Assembly: GCF_023634845.1 (NCBI RefSeq)
Contig: NZ_JAMLJL010000002.1
Span: forward strand, 124,001-188,000
From: Flavobacterium amniphilum
Lineage (GTDB): Bacteria; Bacteroidota; Bacteroidia; Flavobacteriales; Flavobacteriaceae
DNA: 64,000 bases
Direction: 5' to 3'
How positions within the stretch are numbered: position 1 is the first letter of the stretch; the number at the start of each line of letters is the position of its first letter. A model generated the notes under the pieces. It was not told the origin of the DNA, did no database searches, and saw nothing but the letters and a program-made list of their open reading frames with translations. Of this stretch, positions 29,102 to 39,064 are shown one piece after another. A program made the position numbers and the translations under genes.

Positions 29102-30127
29102 TTAAATTGAAATCTTCGGAAGAATTTCCAAAACATACTCATGCATAACCTGACGGTAATCCAGGTGTGTCACTATTCGCAACTTGCCTTGCCCCATCGA
29201 ACTGATGTGTATGCTTTTTTCCCTGAATTTTTCGATGATTACTTTTTCATCGAGATAGGATTGAACATTAAAAATCAGGATATTGGTCTCTACAGGCTCC
29301 ACCGAAGCTACCCACGGCAGGCGTTGTAAAATAAAAGCGAGTTCTTTAGCCCTTCTGTGGTCATCGGCCAAACGTTCAATATGATTATCCAAAGCATAAA
29401 TACCGGCTGCGGCCAGATATCCCGCCTGACGCATCGCGCCTCCGAAAATCTTACGGATGCGTAACGCTTTCTTGATCGTCTTGGCATCTGAAATCAACAC
29501 GGAACCAACAGGAGCTCCCAGTCCTTTACTCAAACACACAGAGATTGAATCAAACAATTCCCCGAACTGTCTCGGTGATTGTTTTTTAGCCACCATGGCA
29601 TTCCATAAACGGGCGCCGTCTAAATGGTATTTTAATTTATTTTGAACGCAAACCTGTTTGATTTCACGGAGCGTTTCCATTTCATAACAAGCTCCGCCAC
29701 CTTTATTGGTCGTATTTTCAATACTGACCAAACTAGTTAAAGGCGCATGGAAAAACTCCGGGTCGTTAATGGCTTTTCTCACCATATCGGCCGTGATCAT
29801 TCCGCGTTCACCATCTAACAAACTCAGTGAACAACCACTGTTGAAAGCGGCTCCTCCGGCTTCATATAAATAAATATGGGACCATTTATCGCAAATTATC
29901 TCGTCTCCTGGATTGGTATGTAATTTTAAGGCAGTCTGATTGGCCATGGTTCCGGAAGGAAAAAAAAGTGCGGCTTCCATCCCGAACATATTGGCAACTT
30001 TTGCTTCTAAAGCGTTTATAGTGGGGTCTTGTTTATATACATCATCGCCTACTTTTGCCTGAAACATGGCATGCAACATTTCCTGCGTAGGTTTTGTAAC
30101 GGTATCACTGACCAAATTTATTTCCAT
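29102..30127 (-). CDS. Low-specificity L-threonine aldolase
   Basis: 341 residues, fold-type I PLP. Cleaves threonine or allo-threonine to glycine and acetaldehyde. Segments: NLVSDTVTKPTQEMLHAM, PSGTMANQ, and the PLP-lysine region VCLSKGLGAPVGSVL. Convergent with nothing obvious; downstream lies the 21-bp repeat array. Confidence 0.92.
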   Translation of the reverse strand: MEINLVSDTVTKPTQEMLHAMFQAKVGDDVYKQDPTINALEAKVANMFGMEAALFFPSGTMANQTALKLHTNPGDEIICDKWSHIYLYEAGGAAFNSGCSLSLLDGERGMITADMVRKAINDPEFFHAPLTSLVSIENTTNKGGGACYEMETLREIKQVCVQNKLKYHLDGARLWNAMVAKKQSPRQFGELFDSISVCLSKGLGAPVGSVLISDAKTIKKALRIRKIFGGAMRQAGYLAAAGIYALDNHIERLADDHRRAKELAFILQRLPWVASVEPVETNILIFNVQSYLDEKVIIEKFREKSIHISSMGQGKLRIVTHLDYRQVMHEYVLEILPKISI

Positions 30128-30144
30128 AATTATAAAAGGATTGG

Positions 30145-30152
30145 TACTTTTG
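30145..30152 (+). promoter_or_regulatory. -7 box TACTTTTG upstream of the structured element and prfB
   Basis: Matches TAnnTTTG. Transcription from here would place the structured element at 30151-30226 at the 5' end of the prfB transcript, or express it as a separate RNA. Confidence 0.45.
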
Positions 30153-30226
30153 CTGAGATATTAGCCCCGATGGGAACGGCATCCTTTGCGCTAGCAAAGA
30201 TACAGTGGACAGCGGGAAATAGCTAC
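30151..30226 (+). ncRNA. Structured RNA element upstream of prfB
   Basis: Contains a perfect hairpin CTTTGC-GCTA-GCAAAG inside ATCC...GATAC, with outer arms TAG-CCCCG and CGGG...CTA that can pair around it. I recall very similar TAGCCCCGAT/CGGCATCC/AGCGGGAAATAGC elements as abundant repeats in Flavobacteriaceae genomes. It may belong to a named Flavobacteria RNA motif (perhaps Flavo-1), but I cannot verify that here. Strand is assumed from the promoter. Confidence 0.5.
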
Positions 30227-30255
30227 AAATTAAAAACCAAAAATATAAAATTTAT

Positions 30256-31351
30256 ATGACAAATGCCGAGCAAATAAAAGGTATTGTAGAGCGCCTTGGT
30301 GCGTTGAGGAGGTATCTTTGACATTGATGCCAAACTAATCGAAATCGCAAACGAAGAAGAAAAAACGTTTGCACCCGACTTCTGGAATAACGCCAAAGAA
30401 GCTGAAATAATCGTGCGCAATCTCCGTTCGAAGAAAAAATGGGTCGAAGATTACGAAAAAGCGGTCAATTTGAGCGACGAATTACAAATTGCTTATGAAT
30501 TCTGCAAAGAAGGCGATTTGAGCGAAGAAGAATTGGACGAACTTTTCGACACTACAAATACCCATATCGAGAACATCGAATTCAAAAACATGCTCTCTGA
30601 CGAAGGGGACTCCATGAGTGCCGTATTGCAGATTACAGCCGGTGCCGGCGGAACCGAAAGTTGCGACTGGGCCAGCATGCTAATGCGTATGTATTTAATG
30701 TGGGGCGAAAAAAACGGATACAAAGTCAAAGAACTGAATTTCCAGGAAGGTGATGTTGCCGGTATCAAGACTGTTACATTGGAATTTGAAGGAGATTATT
30801 CGTTTGGGTACTTAAAAGGTGAAAACGGAGTACACCGTTTGGTGCGTATTTCCCCTTTCGACAGTAATGCGAAACGTCACACATCGTTTGCTTCCGTGTA
30901 TGTTTATCCGTTAGTTGATGACAGTATCGAGATTGACATCAATCCTGCCGATATTGAAATCACTACATCACGTTCAAGTGGTGCCGGAGGACAAAACGTG
31001 AACAAGGTCGAAACAAAAGTTCAGTTGTATCACAAACCAACCGGTATTCAGATTCAATGTTCGGAAACCCGTTCGCAACAGGATAACCGCCAGAGAGCAA
31101 TGCAAATGTTACGCTCGCAGTTATACGAAATCGAGTTGAAAAAGCGTATGGAACAACGTGCCGATATCGAAGCCGGGAAAATGAAAATTGAATGGGGATC
31201 ACAAATCAGAAACTATGTTTTGCATCCGTACAAATTGATTAAAGATGTAAGAACCAGTTTTGAAACCAGTGATGTTGACGGAGTTTTAAATGGAAATCTG
31301 GATGAATTCCTGAAAGCTTACCTGATGATGATGGGACAAAAAGAAGAATAA
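30256..31351 (+). CDS. prfB: Peptide chain release factor 2, with programmed +1 frameshift
   Basis: The start ATG at 30256 reads 21 codons to an in-frame TGA (30319-30321) in the context AGGAGG TAT CTT TGA C. A +1 slip on CTT continues in the long frame from GAC and gives about 364 residues. RF2 recognises UGA, so low RF2 favours the slip. Further motifs: SPF tripeptide in VRISPFDSN and the catalytic GGQ in [17 protein letters not shown] start at 30413 would delete the N-terminal domain and is wrong. Confidence 0.95.
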
Positions 31352-31372
31352 AATCCGGAAACGGATCAAAAC

Positions 31373-31400
31373 AAAAAAGGAGCTTAATAGCTCCTTTTTT
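31373..31400. terminator. Bidirectional terminator
   Basis: Stem GGAGC/GCTCC extended by A6 and T6, between prfB and the convergent Bax-inhibitor gene. Confidence 0.85.
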
Positions 31401-31419
31401 AATTATACTATATAAAATA

Positions 31420-32109
31420 TTAGTCTCTTCTGCTCATCAAGATTCTTAATACATACCAGAATAACAACATAATTGAAGAGAATAACTGCAATGCAGCACC
31501 TACATATTGGTCTGTTGCATATTGCTCTTTAATTTGGTGTGTCTGATACAAAATACTTGCTGAAGCCAAAACCACCATTCCTACTGAGAACCACAATCCA
31601 AGGTTAAATCCGAAAATCATTCCGGCAACAATTGTTCCCAACGAAACAAAACCACCCACAAGGATGATTGTTCTTAAAAATGAAAAATCTGTTTTGGTAA
31701 ATAATACAACAGCCGTTAAACCTGAAAACATGAATAATGTAATCACAGCCGCCTGTGTAATCAAATCACCACCGGCAAATGCAACGGCATAACCAATAAG
31801 CGGTAAAAAGATCAAGGCTTCAAGAATAACATACAATCCTAATCCAAGGTATTGCTTCTCTCTTGAAGGATGGAACGCTAATTTTCCTGAATATGAAGAA
31901 CCTAACCAGAAAAGTCCCAAAACCAAAAGCCAGCCAATTTTTCCTCCCATCAAGGCAAAAATTAAGTTTGCAGGGATAATTTTCAACAAAATTGTTTCAA
32001 CAACAATGAATGCCAGAATAGCCAAGGCTACATGCGTATAAGTTTTTTTGAAAAATTCCGCTTGTGCTTCTTGCGAAACATTTGATACTAAATCGTTTTC
32101 AGTGTACAT
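31420..32109 (-). CDS. Bax inhibitor-1/YccA family membrane protein
   Basis: 229 residues with seven hydrophobic segments and a short N-terminal cytoplasmic tail. Segments such as SSYSGKLAFHPS and YQTHQIKEQY are typical of the family. Related proteins act as pH-dependent calcium leak channels or modulate membrane proteases. Confidence 0.9.
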   Translation of the reverse strand: MYTENDLVSNVSQEAQAEFFKKTYTHVALAILAFIVVETILLKIIPANLIFALMGGKIGWLLVLGLFWLGSSYSGKLAFHPSREKQYLGLGLYVILEALIFLPLIGYAVAFAGGDLITQAAVITLFMFSGLTAVVLFTKTDFSFLRTIILVGGFVSLGTIVAGMIFGFNLGLWFSVGMVVLASASILYQTHQIKEQYATDQYVGAALQLFSSIMLLFWYVLRILMSRRD

Positions 32110-32252
32110 AATTATATTCTTAAAATTTATCGAATATACTCAAAAAGTATAGCACAGTACAAGTTTTTTAATTTTTAACTTATTTTTTGTTTGCTTTAAA
32201 TCTTTCCTGAGTTTTCTTTATAAACTAAAATTCAATTTCTGGTTAAGAAGTC

Positions 32253-32260
32253 TATATTTG
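32253..32260 (+). promoter_or_regulatory. -7 box TATATTTG
   Basis: 61 bases upstream of the ATP-grasp gene. Confidence 0.45.
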
Positions 32261-32320
32261 CACAAAATTTTAAAAGCCGGTTATTTTTATTAATTTCTTT
32301 ACCATCAAAACTATAAAGCA

Positions 32321-33199
32321 ATGAATTTTTTTAAAAGAAAATTTTACAAAACTTATTTAAGTTTACTTGAGTTCTTAGGTGCAAGTGATGAAGAAATTAC
32401 TAAAATCCAATATTTTTTAAAGAATAACAAAAAGCCAAATCTAAGCGACCCAAAAGAGTTTATGGAGAAAACGCTTTGGCTTAAACTATACTATTACACT
32501 GAAAATTACGGAAAGTTTGTTGATAAATTTGAAGTCAGGGATTATGTTGAGGAAAAAATTGGCAAACAATATTTAAATGATATTTTTGGGATTTATGATT
32601 CGGTAAGTGAAATCAATTTTGATGCATTACCCAATCAATTTGTTATAAAAGGAACCCATGGATCCGGTTATAATGTGATCGTAAAAGACAAAAACGAATT
32701 AAACATTGATAAAACCAAAAAGAAACTGAACCAATTTCTTACTGAAAAATACTACTATAAATTTCGCGAAGCCATTTACAAGAATGTAAAACCGAGGCTT
32801 ATCATTGAAAAATATATTTCAGAGATTGATTCGGATGCGCTTATCGATTATAAATTCCATTGTTTTAACGGTAAACCGGAATATGTATATCTTCAGAAAA
32901 ACAAATCGAAAGATATAACCAAATGCTTTTATGATATGAACTGGAATAAAGTTTTACCGGAAAAATTCATACCGGCATTTCATAATTCTGATTTCAAAAA
33001 ACCGGATAATTTCGACGAAATGATCCGTATTGCAGAAAAACTATGCGAAGGTTTTCTTTTCTTACGTGTGGATTTATATTCGATTGGAGACAAAATTATC
33101 TTCGGCGAACTTACTTTCTTTTCAAACGGAGGATTAATCAGGAGTTCTATCGAACGATTCAATAAAGAATTTGGTGAGCTTATTAAATTACCTAACTAA
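32321..33199 (+). CDS. TupA-like ATP-grasp protein (possible glycan-linked amino acid ligase)
   Basis: 292 residues. The ATP-grasp core shows FVIKGTHGSGYNVIVKDK (ATP loop), LIIEKYISEID and DYKFHCFNGKPEYV, and ends with FGELTFFSNGGLI. The TupA-like family is found in teichuronopeptide and polysaccharide clusters, where it may attach amino acids to glycans. No polysaccharide cluster surrounds it here. Confidence 0.75.
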   Translation: MNFFKRKFYKTYLSLLEFLGASDEEITKIQYFLKNNKKPNLSDPKEFMEKTLWLKLYYYTENYGKFVDKFEVRDYVEEKIGKQYLNDIFGIYDSVSEINFDALPNQFVIKGTHGSGYNVIVKDKNELNIDKTKKKLNQFLTEKYYYKFREAIYKNVKPRLIIEKYISEIDSDALIDYKFHCFNGKPEYVYLQKNKSKDITKCFYDMNWNKVLPEKFIPAFHNSDFKKPDNFDEMIRIAEKLCEGFLFLRVDLYSIGDKIIFGELTFFSNGGLIRSSIERFNKEFGELIKLPN

Positions 33200-33267
33200 A
33201 GCCCGTTACTATTTTCAACAAACGACAATAATCCTGTAAAAAGACAATCCAGGTCTTATCTCCTATT

Positions 33268-33987
33268 TTATTTTTTCAGTTGGTATTGAATTAATCCCCA
33301 ATTTACTTCAATCCCATTATTGGTTTCAACCACACCTAAAATATCCTGAACACCTTCTAAAACAATTGCTTCACTGGCTTTATCCAATCCGAAAAAAAGT
33401 TTAAAAAAATGAATCATTTCATTTGTGTTATTAAAAACAAATGGGTACTTATTAAATTGGCAATCAATTATTTTGCTTTGTATATCAGGATTTTCCAAGA
33501 AATAATCTTTAAAAAAGAAATTCCCGTCATGACCTAAAGAATTGTGCTCATTCACAAATTTGTTTAAAAAGTTATCGACACTTGAATCTTTTTCCACATC
33601 GGCAAAAACAAAGCGTCCGTCATCTTTAATTATTCTTAAACATTCTTCAACAAATAATGGCACATTTTCCAGGTGGTGCATTCCACTAAGCGAAAAAACA
33701 ACATCAAATGTACTGGATTCAAATGGAAGTTTTTTTGGTGAGACAAGTGCTATCGAATCATTAATAAACCCTTCTGAAAAATCAACTGATTTTAAGTTTA
33801 CATGACTTGGAATATACCTTTTTAAATAGCCTCCGCCGGAAGGCACATCCAATGCTTCTCTGACATTTGAAAAATCAATGGAAGAAAGCAAAGAGTTAAA
33901 TTCATTGTTTCTGGCATCAGGATACTTCTGCATCGCAAAATGATAGTCGTTTGCCCTACTCTGGAACAATTGTCTATAATCATTCAT
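33268..33987 (-). CDS. Class I SAM-dependent methyltransferase
   Basis: 239 residues. Motif I is LDVPSGGGYLKRYI, and a Methyltransf_11-like segment FDVVFSLSGMHHLENV follows. The C-terminal half is unusual and carries no recognisable substrate domain. Substrate unknown. Convergent with the ATP-grasp gene without a clear terminator between. Confidence 0.78.
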   Translation of the reverse strand: MNDYRQLFQSRANDYHFAMQKYPDARNNEFNSLLSSIDFSNVREALDVPSGGGYLKRYIPSHVNLKSVDFSEGFINDSIALVSPKKLPFESSTFDVVFSLSGMHHLENVPLFVEECLRIIKDDGRFVFADVEKDSSVDNFLNKFVNEHNSLGHDGNFFFKDYFLENPDIQSKIIDCQFNKYPFVFNNTNEMIHFFKLFFGLDKASEAIVLEGVQDILGVVETNNGIEVNWGLIQYQLKK

Positions 33988-34125
33988 TTTTATATTCTTT
34001 ATTCAGATCAAGTATATACCTTTTCAGATCCCGTTACTTAATCTTTATGTTTATTTGATTGTTATTTATAACTCTTTAATGTTTATCATTTCCCCAAACC
34101 AACATTAAAAAATGTAATTTAATTA

Positions 34126-36033
34126 TTAAACCCTACCCTCTTTTATTTCATCCACAATTTCAGGATTTAACAAAGTAGATGTATCTCCGAAGTTTGTAAA
34201 ATCACCTTCTGCAATTTTACGCAGGATACGTCGCATGATTTTTCCTGAACGGGTTTTTGGCAAACCGCTTACGAACTGGATTTTATCCAACTTGGCAATT
34301 GGCCCGATCTGATCTGTTATAATCTGGTTGATTTCTTTGGATAAGTTATCTCTGTCACGGGTTTCTCCTGTTTCTTTCAAGATAATAAACCCATACAATG
34401 CGTTTCCTTTGATATCATGTGGAAAACCGACAATGGCACTTTCGGCAATTGCGGGATGTTCATTAATCGAATCTTCAATAGGCGCAGTTCCTAAATTATG
34501 TCCGGATACAATAATCACATCATCTACCCTACCTGTAATTCTGTAATAACCAACTTCATCACGCAAAGCACCGTCTCCGGTAAAATACTTCCCTGGAAAA
34601 GCCATGAAATACGTTTCTTTATAACGTTGATGGTCACCCCAAATCGTACGGGCAATACTTGGCCAGGGGAATTTAATACATAAGCTTCCCACAACCTGGT
34701 TCCCTTCGATTTCGTTTCGTAATTCATCCATCAAAACCGGTTGGATTCCAGGTAAAGGCAACGTTGCATATGTAGGTTTAGTCGGAGTCACAAAAGGAAC
34801 CGGTGATAACATAATCCCGCCCGTTTCAGTTTGCCACCAGGTATCAACCAAAGGACAACGTTTTCCGCCTACGTGGTCGTTATACCAATGCCATGCCTCA
34901 TCATTAATAGGTTCTCCAACAGATCCTATAACCTTCAGTGATTTCATCGGAAACTTCTGGACATAATCAATACTTTCTTTTGCTAACGAACGGATTGCCG
35001 TAGGTGCGGTATAAAATTGTGTCACTTTATGTTTTTCAATCACTTCCCAAAAACGGCTAAAGTCCGGATAGGAAGGAATTCCTTCAAAAATCACCGTCGT
35101 TGCACCATTTAATAACGGTCCGTATAATATATAAGAGTGACCTGTAATCCATCCGATATCAGCTGTACACCAAAAGATATCATTGTCTTCATAATTGAAA
35201 ACATTTTTAAACGTATAAGCTGTATACACCATATAACCGGCCGTGGTATGTAACATTCCCTTTGGTTTTCCGGTAGAACCCGAAGTATATAATATGAATA
35301 ACGGATCTTCGGCATCCATGATTTCGGCAACATTGTTATCAATTGCTTCATCCAGTAAAGGCTGCAGCCAAATATCCCGTCCTTCTTTCATGCTTACTGT
35401 TTCATTGGTTCTTTTTACAACCAAAACTTTTTCGACAGTAGGGCATTTTTCCAATGCTTCATCAACTATACCTTTCAAATCAATGGTTTTATTCCCGCGA
35501 TAACCACCGTCTGAAGTTATCACCATCCTGCATTCACAATCGTTGATTCTTGCAGTTACTGCAGATGCGGAAAATCCGGCAAAAACAACTGAATGAATAG
35601 CACCAATTCTGGCACAGGCTAAAACTGCAACAGCCAATTCAGGAATCATTGGCAAATAAATACAAACGCGGTCTCCTTTTTTGATTCCCTGATCACGCAA
35701 AACGTTTGCCATTTTGGAAACCCTTTTGTATAATTCATTGTATGAAATATGGATCGCTTCTTCATTCGGATTATTGGGCTCAAAAATAATGGCCGTTTTT
35801 TCTCCTTTACGGGCTAGATGCCTGTCAATACAATTCTTGGTAATATTAACTTTGGCATCAACAAACCACTTGAATTGGGCTTCCTGCATATCAACATCAA
35901 AGACTTTTTCCCATTTCTGGTACCATGTAAAATTTTCATCAGCAACCTTATCCCAAAACTTTCTGGGTTCACGTACCGATTTTTTATACATTTTAAAATA
36001 ATGTTCCAGGCTTTCAATTCTATAATAACTCAT
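34126..36033 (-). CDS. acs: Acetyl-CoA synthetase
   Basis: 635 residues, full length. Activates acetate through acetyl-AMP. Motifs: YTSGSTGKPKGMLHTTAGYMVY (A3), DTWWQTETGGIM (A5), and the C-terminal PKTRSGKIMRRILRK with the catalytic, acetylation-prone lysine. Divergent from the aromatic operon. Confidence 0.96.
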   Translation of the reverse strand: MSYYRIESLEHYFKMYKKSVREPRKFWDKVADENFTWYQKWEKVFDVDMQEAQFKWFVDAKVNITKNCIDRHLARKGEKTAIIFEPNNPNEEAIHISYNELYKRVSKMANVLRDQGIKKGDRVCIYLPMIPELAVAVLACARIGAIHSVVFAGFSASAVTARINDCECRMVITSDGGYRGNKTIDLKGIVDEALEKCPTVEKVLVVKRTNETVSMKEGRDIWLQPLLDEAIDNNVAEIMDAEDPLFILYTSGSTGKPKGMLHTTAGYMVYTAYTFKNVFNYEDNDIFWCTADIGWITGHSYILYGPLLNGATTVIFEGIPSYPDFSRFWEVIEKHKVTQFYTAPTAIRSLAKESIDYVQKFPMKSLKVIGSVGEPINDEAWHWYNDHVGGKRCPLVDTWWQTETGGIMLSPVPFVTPTKPTYATLPLPGIQPVLMDELRNEIEGNQVVGSLCIKFPWPSIARTIWGDHQRYKETYFMAFPGKYFTGDGALRDEVGYYRITGRVDDVIIVSGHNLGTAPIEDSINEHPAIAESAIVGFPHDIKGNALYGFIILKETGETRDRDNLSKEINQIITDQIGPIAKLDKIQFVSGLPKTRSGKIMRRILRKIAEGDFTNFGDTSTLLNPEIVDEIKEGRV

Positions 36034-36137
36034 GGTAATTCTTTAGATATTCGGTAAAATTAAAATAACTTGGCCATTAATCTGTTTCAAATTGGATATT
36101 TTTTTAGTTAATTTGTAAAAACCAACTAGCCCAATTA

Positions 36138-36746
36138 ATGCAATTCGATACTCAAAATACGGATGCCTCCACTTTATATAAGTTATTGACCGGAACCGTA
36201 ATTCCCCGCCCCATAGGATGGATTTCAACAGTCGATGAAAACGGAATAAACAACCTTGCTCCTTTTTCTTTTTTTAATGCCGTAGGAGAAGATCCGCCCC
36301 ATGTGATGTTTTCAACCGTCAGAACAGGCGATAAAAACAAAGACACTTTAAACAATGTATTGGCAAATAAGCAATTTGTGGTCAATCTGGTTACCGAAGA
36401 AGTTGTAGAAAAAATGAACACAACTTCACAACCGGTTACTCCGGATGTTGATGAATTCACACTTGCCGGACTCACTCCAATTGATTCAATCTATATAAAT
36501 CCCAAAAGAGTAAAAGAAAGTCTGGTTCATTTTGAGTGTGAAATGGTACACCATTATTTCCTTGAAGATCATAAAAATGGAGGTGCAGCCATTATTATCG
36601 GTAAAATTCTAACCATGCACATTGACGATTCAATTCTTATGGAAAATGCCCGTATCAATCTGGAAACTTATAAACCGGTTGCCCGTTTAGCCGGAGCAAA
36701 TTATTCAAAATTAGGAGAAATATTCTCCGTAAAAAGACCAACATAA
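36138..36746 (+). CDS. Flavin reductase family / FMN-binding split-barrel protein
   Basis: 202 residues. N-terminal TGTVIPRPIGWISTVDENGINNLAPFSFFNAV is diagnostic of the flavin reductase-like (DIM6/NTAB) family. First gene of the aromatic-degradation operon; its stop codon overlaps the next start (TAATG). It may supply reduced flavin or reduce a pathway intermediate. Confidence 0.85.
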   Translation: MQFDTQNTDASTLYKLLTGTVIPRPIGWISTVDENGINNLAPFSFFNAVGEDPPHVMFSTVRTGDKNKDTLNNVLANKQFVVNLVTEEVVEKMNTTSQPVTPDVDEFTLAGLTPIDSIYINPKRVKESLVHFECEMVHHYFLEDHKNGGAAIIIGKILTMHIDDSILMENARINLETYKPVARLAGANYSKLGEIFSVKRPT

Positions 36747-39064
36747 TGAAAATATCAGTAATTGGCGGAGGTCCCGGCGGTCTCTACTTTTCAATACTAA
36801 CCAAAAAAGCCATTCCGGATTGCCAGATTGATGTTTATGAACGTAACAAAGCCGATGACAGTTTTGGTTTTGGCGTCGTTTTTTCAGATGAAACACTGGG
36901 TGAATTCCTTACACGGGATACCAAATCATATGAATTGATCCGAAGTAAATTTGCGTATTGGGACGATATCGTAGTAGCCCGAGATGGCGAAAGAGTGAGT
37001 ATTTCCGGAAACGGATTCTGTGGCTGCTCACGAAAAACATTACTGCAACTTTTACAGCAAAGATGTACCGAAGAAGGTGTAAATCTTCATTTCGAACAAA
37101 ACATAGATGACCTTTCGCAATTTAAAAACAGTGATATTATTGTTGCTGCCGACGGAATCGGAAGTGCCATCAGAACACAATTTGCTTCAGATTTTGGAAC
37201 TTCTGTTAAATTACAAAAAAACCGATTTGTGTGGTTAGGCTCAACGAAACCATTGGATGCTTTCACCTATTTCTTCAGAACGACCGAATTCGGGACTTTT
37301 GTTGCCCACACCTATCAATACGAAGCCGGAATGAGTACCTGGATTTTCGAATGTTCAGAAGAAACATGGCAAAAAGCAGGTTTTGAAGTTGAAAATGAAG
37401 CAGCGACTGTTCAAAAAATAGCCGAAATATTTAAAGAAGAATTAGACGGCCATCCTTTGATTACCAACAAATCACACTGGCGCCAGTTTCCGCATGTAAC
37501 CAACGAAAAATGGCATAAAGACAATATTGTTTTATTAGGCGATGCCAAAGCAACAGCCCATTTTTCCATTGGTTCAGGTACTAAATTAGCCATGGAGTGT
37601 GCTATATCGCTTTCTGATGCAGTTGTGGCTAACCAAAATAATCCAACTGCTGCTTTTGAGCAATACGAAAAATCCAGAAGAAACCGCGTGGAAATGATCC
37701 AGCATGCGGCCAATGTATCTTTAGACTGGTTTGAACATATGGACCGCCATGTTCAGCATGATTTCCAGCAATTTGCTTTCGGCGTAATGACGCGTTCGAA
37801 AAAAGTTACGTTCGAAAATCTGGCCATCCGTGATGCCTCTTATCCTGAAAAAGTATTGGCAGAATTCAATGCTAAAATCGGAACCGAACTTAAAACTCCG
37901 GCTGCTTTTACACCTTTCAAGTTAAGGGATTTGACACTCCAAAACCGGATCGTGATGTCTCCGATGGGACAATATTCAGCTGAAGACGGAATTCCGAACG
38001 ACTGGCATTTCCAACATTATACTACCCGGGCAATTGGCGGTATCGGATTGATTATCGCCGAAATGACAGCCATTTCACCAACAGGAAGAATCACTCCCGG
38101 TTGTACTGGATTATATTCACAAGAACAAATAGTTAGCTGGAAACGAATTACTGATTTCATCCATCAAAATACCCAAACAAAAATTGGGATTCAATTAGGA
38201 CATTCCGGACGAAAAGGCGCTATCAAAAAACCTTGGGAAGGAAGTTCAGAACCAATAGACAACGTTTGGGATTTGTTATCAGCCTCACCTATTCCATTCA
38301 ATGATAAATTGGCTTCTCCTAAAGAAATGACCAACGATGACATGGACAAAATCATTTCTGAATTTATGGAAGCGACAAAGAATGCAGAAGAAGCAGGATT
38401 TGACATGATTGAATTGCAGGCACACCACGGATTTTTATTAGCTTCTTTTCTGTCTCCGTTAACCAATATCAGAGCAGATGAATTTGGCGGAAGCATCGAA
38501 AACCGATTAAAATTCCCAATCCGGGTTTTTACCGAAATGCGTAATACATTTCCGCAAAACAAACCAATGTCGGTTCGGATTTCAGCATCTGATTGGGCTG
38601 AAAACGGAATCTCTGAAACGGATGTAATCACAATTTCCGAAGCTTTCAAAAATGCCGGAGCCGATATTATCAGTGTATCAACCGGAAATACGGTTGCCCA
38701 CCAGAAACCGCAAACCGGAAGAATGTGGCAAACACCTTTTTCAGATATGGTCCGTAATACGGTTCACATACCAACCATTACAGCGGGATACATTCAGGAT
38801 ATTGATCAAATCAATACTATTCTATTAAATGGACGTGCCGATTTGGTTTCGCTCGGAAGACCGTTATTGCTCGATCCTTATTTCATCAGAAATGCCCAAG
38901 CGTATGAAAATTTCAGACCGACCGATATTCCACAGCAATACATGGCAGGAACCACTCATTTGTATCCGTTAAAAGCTTCGGAACGTAAAACTGTGGAAGG
39001 AATGAAGAAAGAATTAAAACCGGAAAGCCACAAGATAATTACGAATCAAAAAACCAATGGATAA
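36746..39064 (+). CDS. Bifunctional aryl-CoA 5-hydroxylase / old-yellow-enzyme reductase
   Basis: 772 residues, a fusion. Residues 1 to about 375 form an FAD monooxygenase (GGGPGGLYFSILTKKAIP dinucleotide motif; later DNIVLLGDAKATAHFSIGSGTKLAMECA). Residues about 385-750 form an FMN-dependent old-yellow-enzyme/NADH:flavin oxidoreductase (FKLRDLTLQNRIVMSPMGQYSA; GFDMIELQAHHGFLLASFLSP). This is the architecture of 2-aminobenzoyl-CoA monooxygenase/reductase and of proteins annotated salicylyl-CoA 5-hydroxylase. It hydroxylates the ring para to the C2 substituent. Whether the OYE half also reduces the product here is uncertain, since a ring-cleaving dioxygenase follows. Confidence 0.88.
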   Translation: MKISVIGGGPGGLYFSILTKKAIPDCQIDVYERNKADDSFGFGVVFSDETLGEFLTRDTKSYELIRSKFAYWDDIVVARDGERVSISGNGFCGCSRKTLLQLLQQRCTEEGVNLHFEQNIDDLSQFKNSDIIVAADGIGSAIRTQFASDFGTSVKLQKNRFVWLGSTKPLDAFTYFFRTTEFGTFVAHTYQYEAGMSTWIFECSEETWQKAGFEVENEAATVQKIAEIFKEELDGHPLITNKSHWRQFPHVTNEKWHKDNIVLLGDAKATAHFSIGSGTKLAMECAISLSDAVVANQNNPTAAFEQYEKSRRNRVEMIQHAANVSLDWFEHMDRHVQHDFQQFAFGVMTRSKKVTFENLAIRDASYPEKVLAEFNAKIGTELKTPAAFTPFKLRDLTLQNRIVMSPMGQYSAEDGIPNDWHFQHYTTRAIGGIGLIIAEMTAISPTGRITPGCTGLYSQEQIVSWKRITDFIHQNTQTKIGIQLGHSGRKGAIKKPWEGSSEPIDNVWDLLSASPIPFNDKLASPKEMTNDDMDKIISEFMEATKNAEEAGFDMIELQAHHGFLLASFLSPLTNIRADEFGGSIENRLKFPIRVFTEMRNTFPQNKPMSVRISASDWAENGISETDVITISEAFKNAGADIISVSTGNTVAHQKPQTGRMWQTPFSDMVRNTVHIPTITAGYIQDIDQINTILLNGRADLVSLGRPLLLDPYFIRNAQAYENFRPTDIPQQYMAGTTHLYPLKASERKTVEGMKKELKPESHKIITNQKTNG

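Noticed and set aside
28815..29105. Two overlapping ORFs encoding periodic peptides (MHKINSP / MHRGICF).
   Set aside because: They exist only because a 21-bp repeat is a multiple of three; both strands stay open equally and neither has a start context or family.
30413..31351. prfB start at the ATG at 30413.
   Set aside because: It would remove about 50 residues of RF2; the true start is 30256 with a programmed frameshift.
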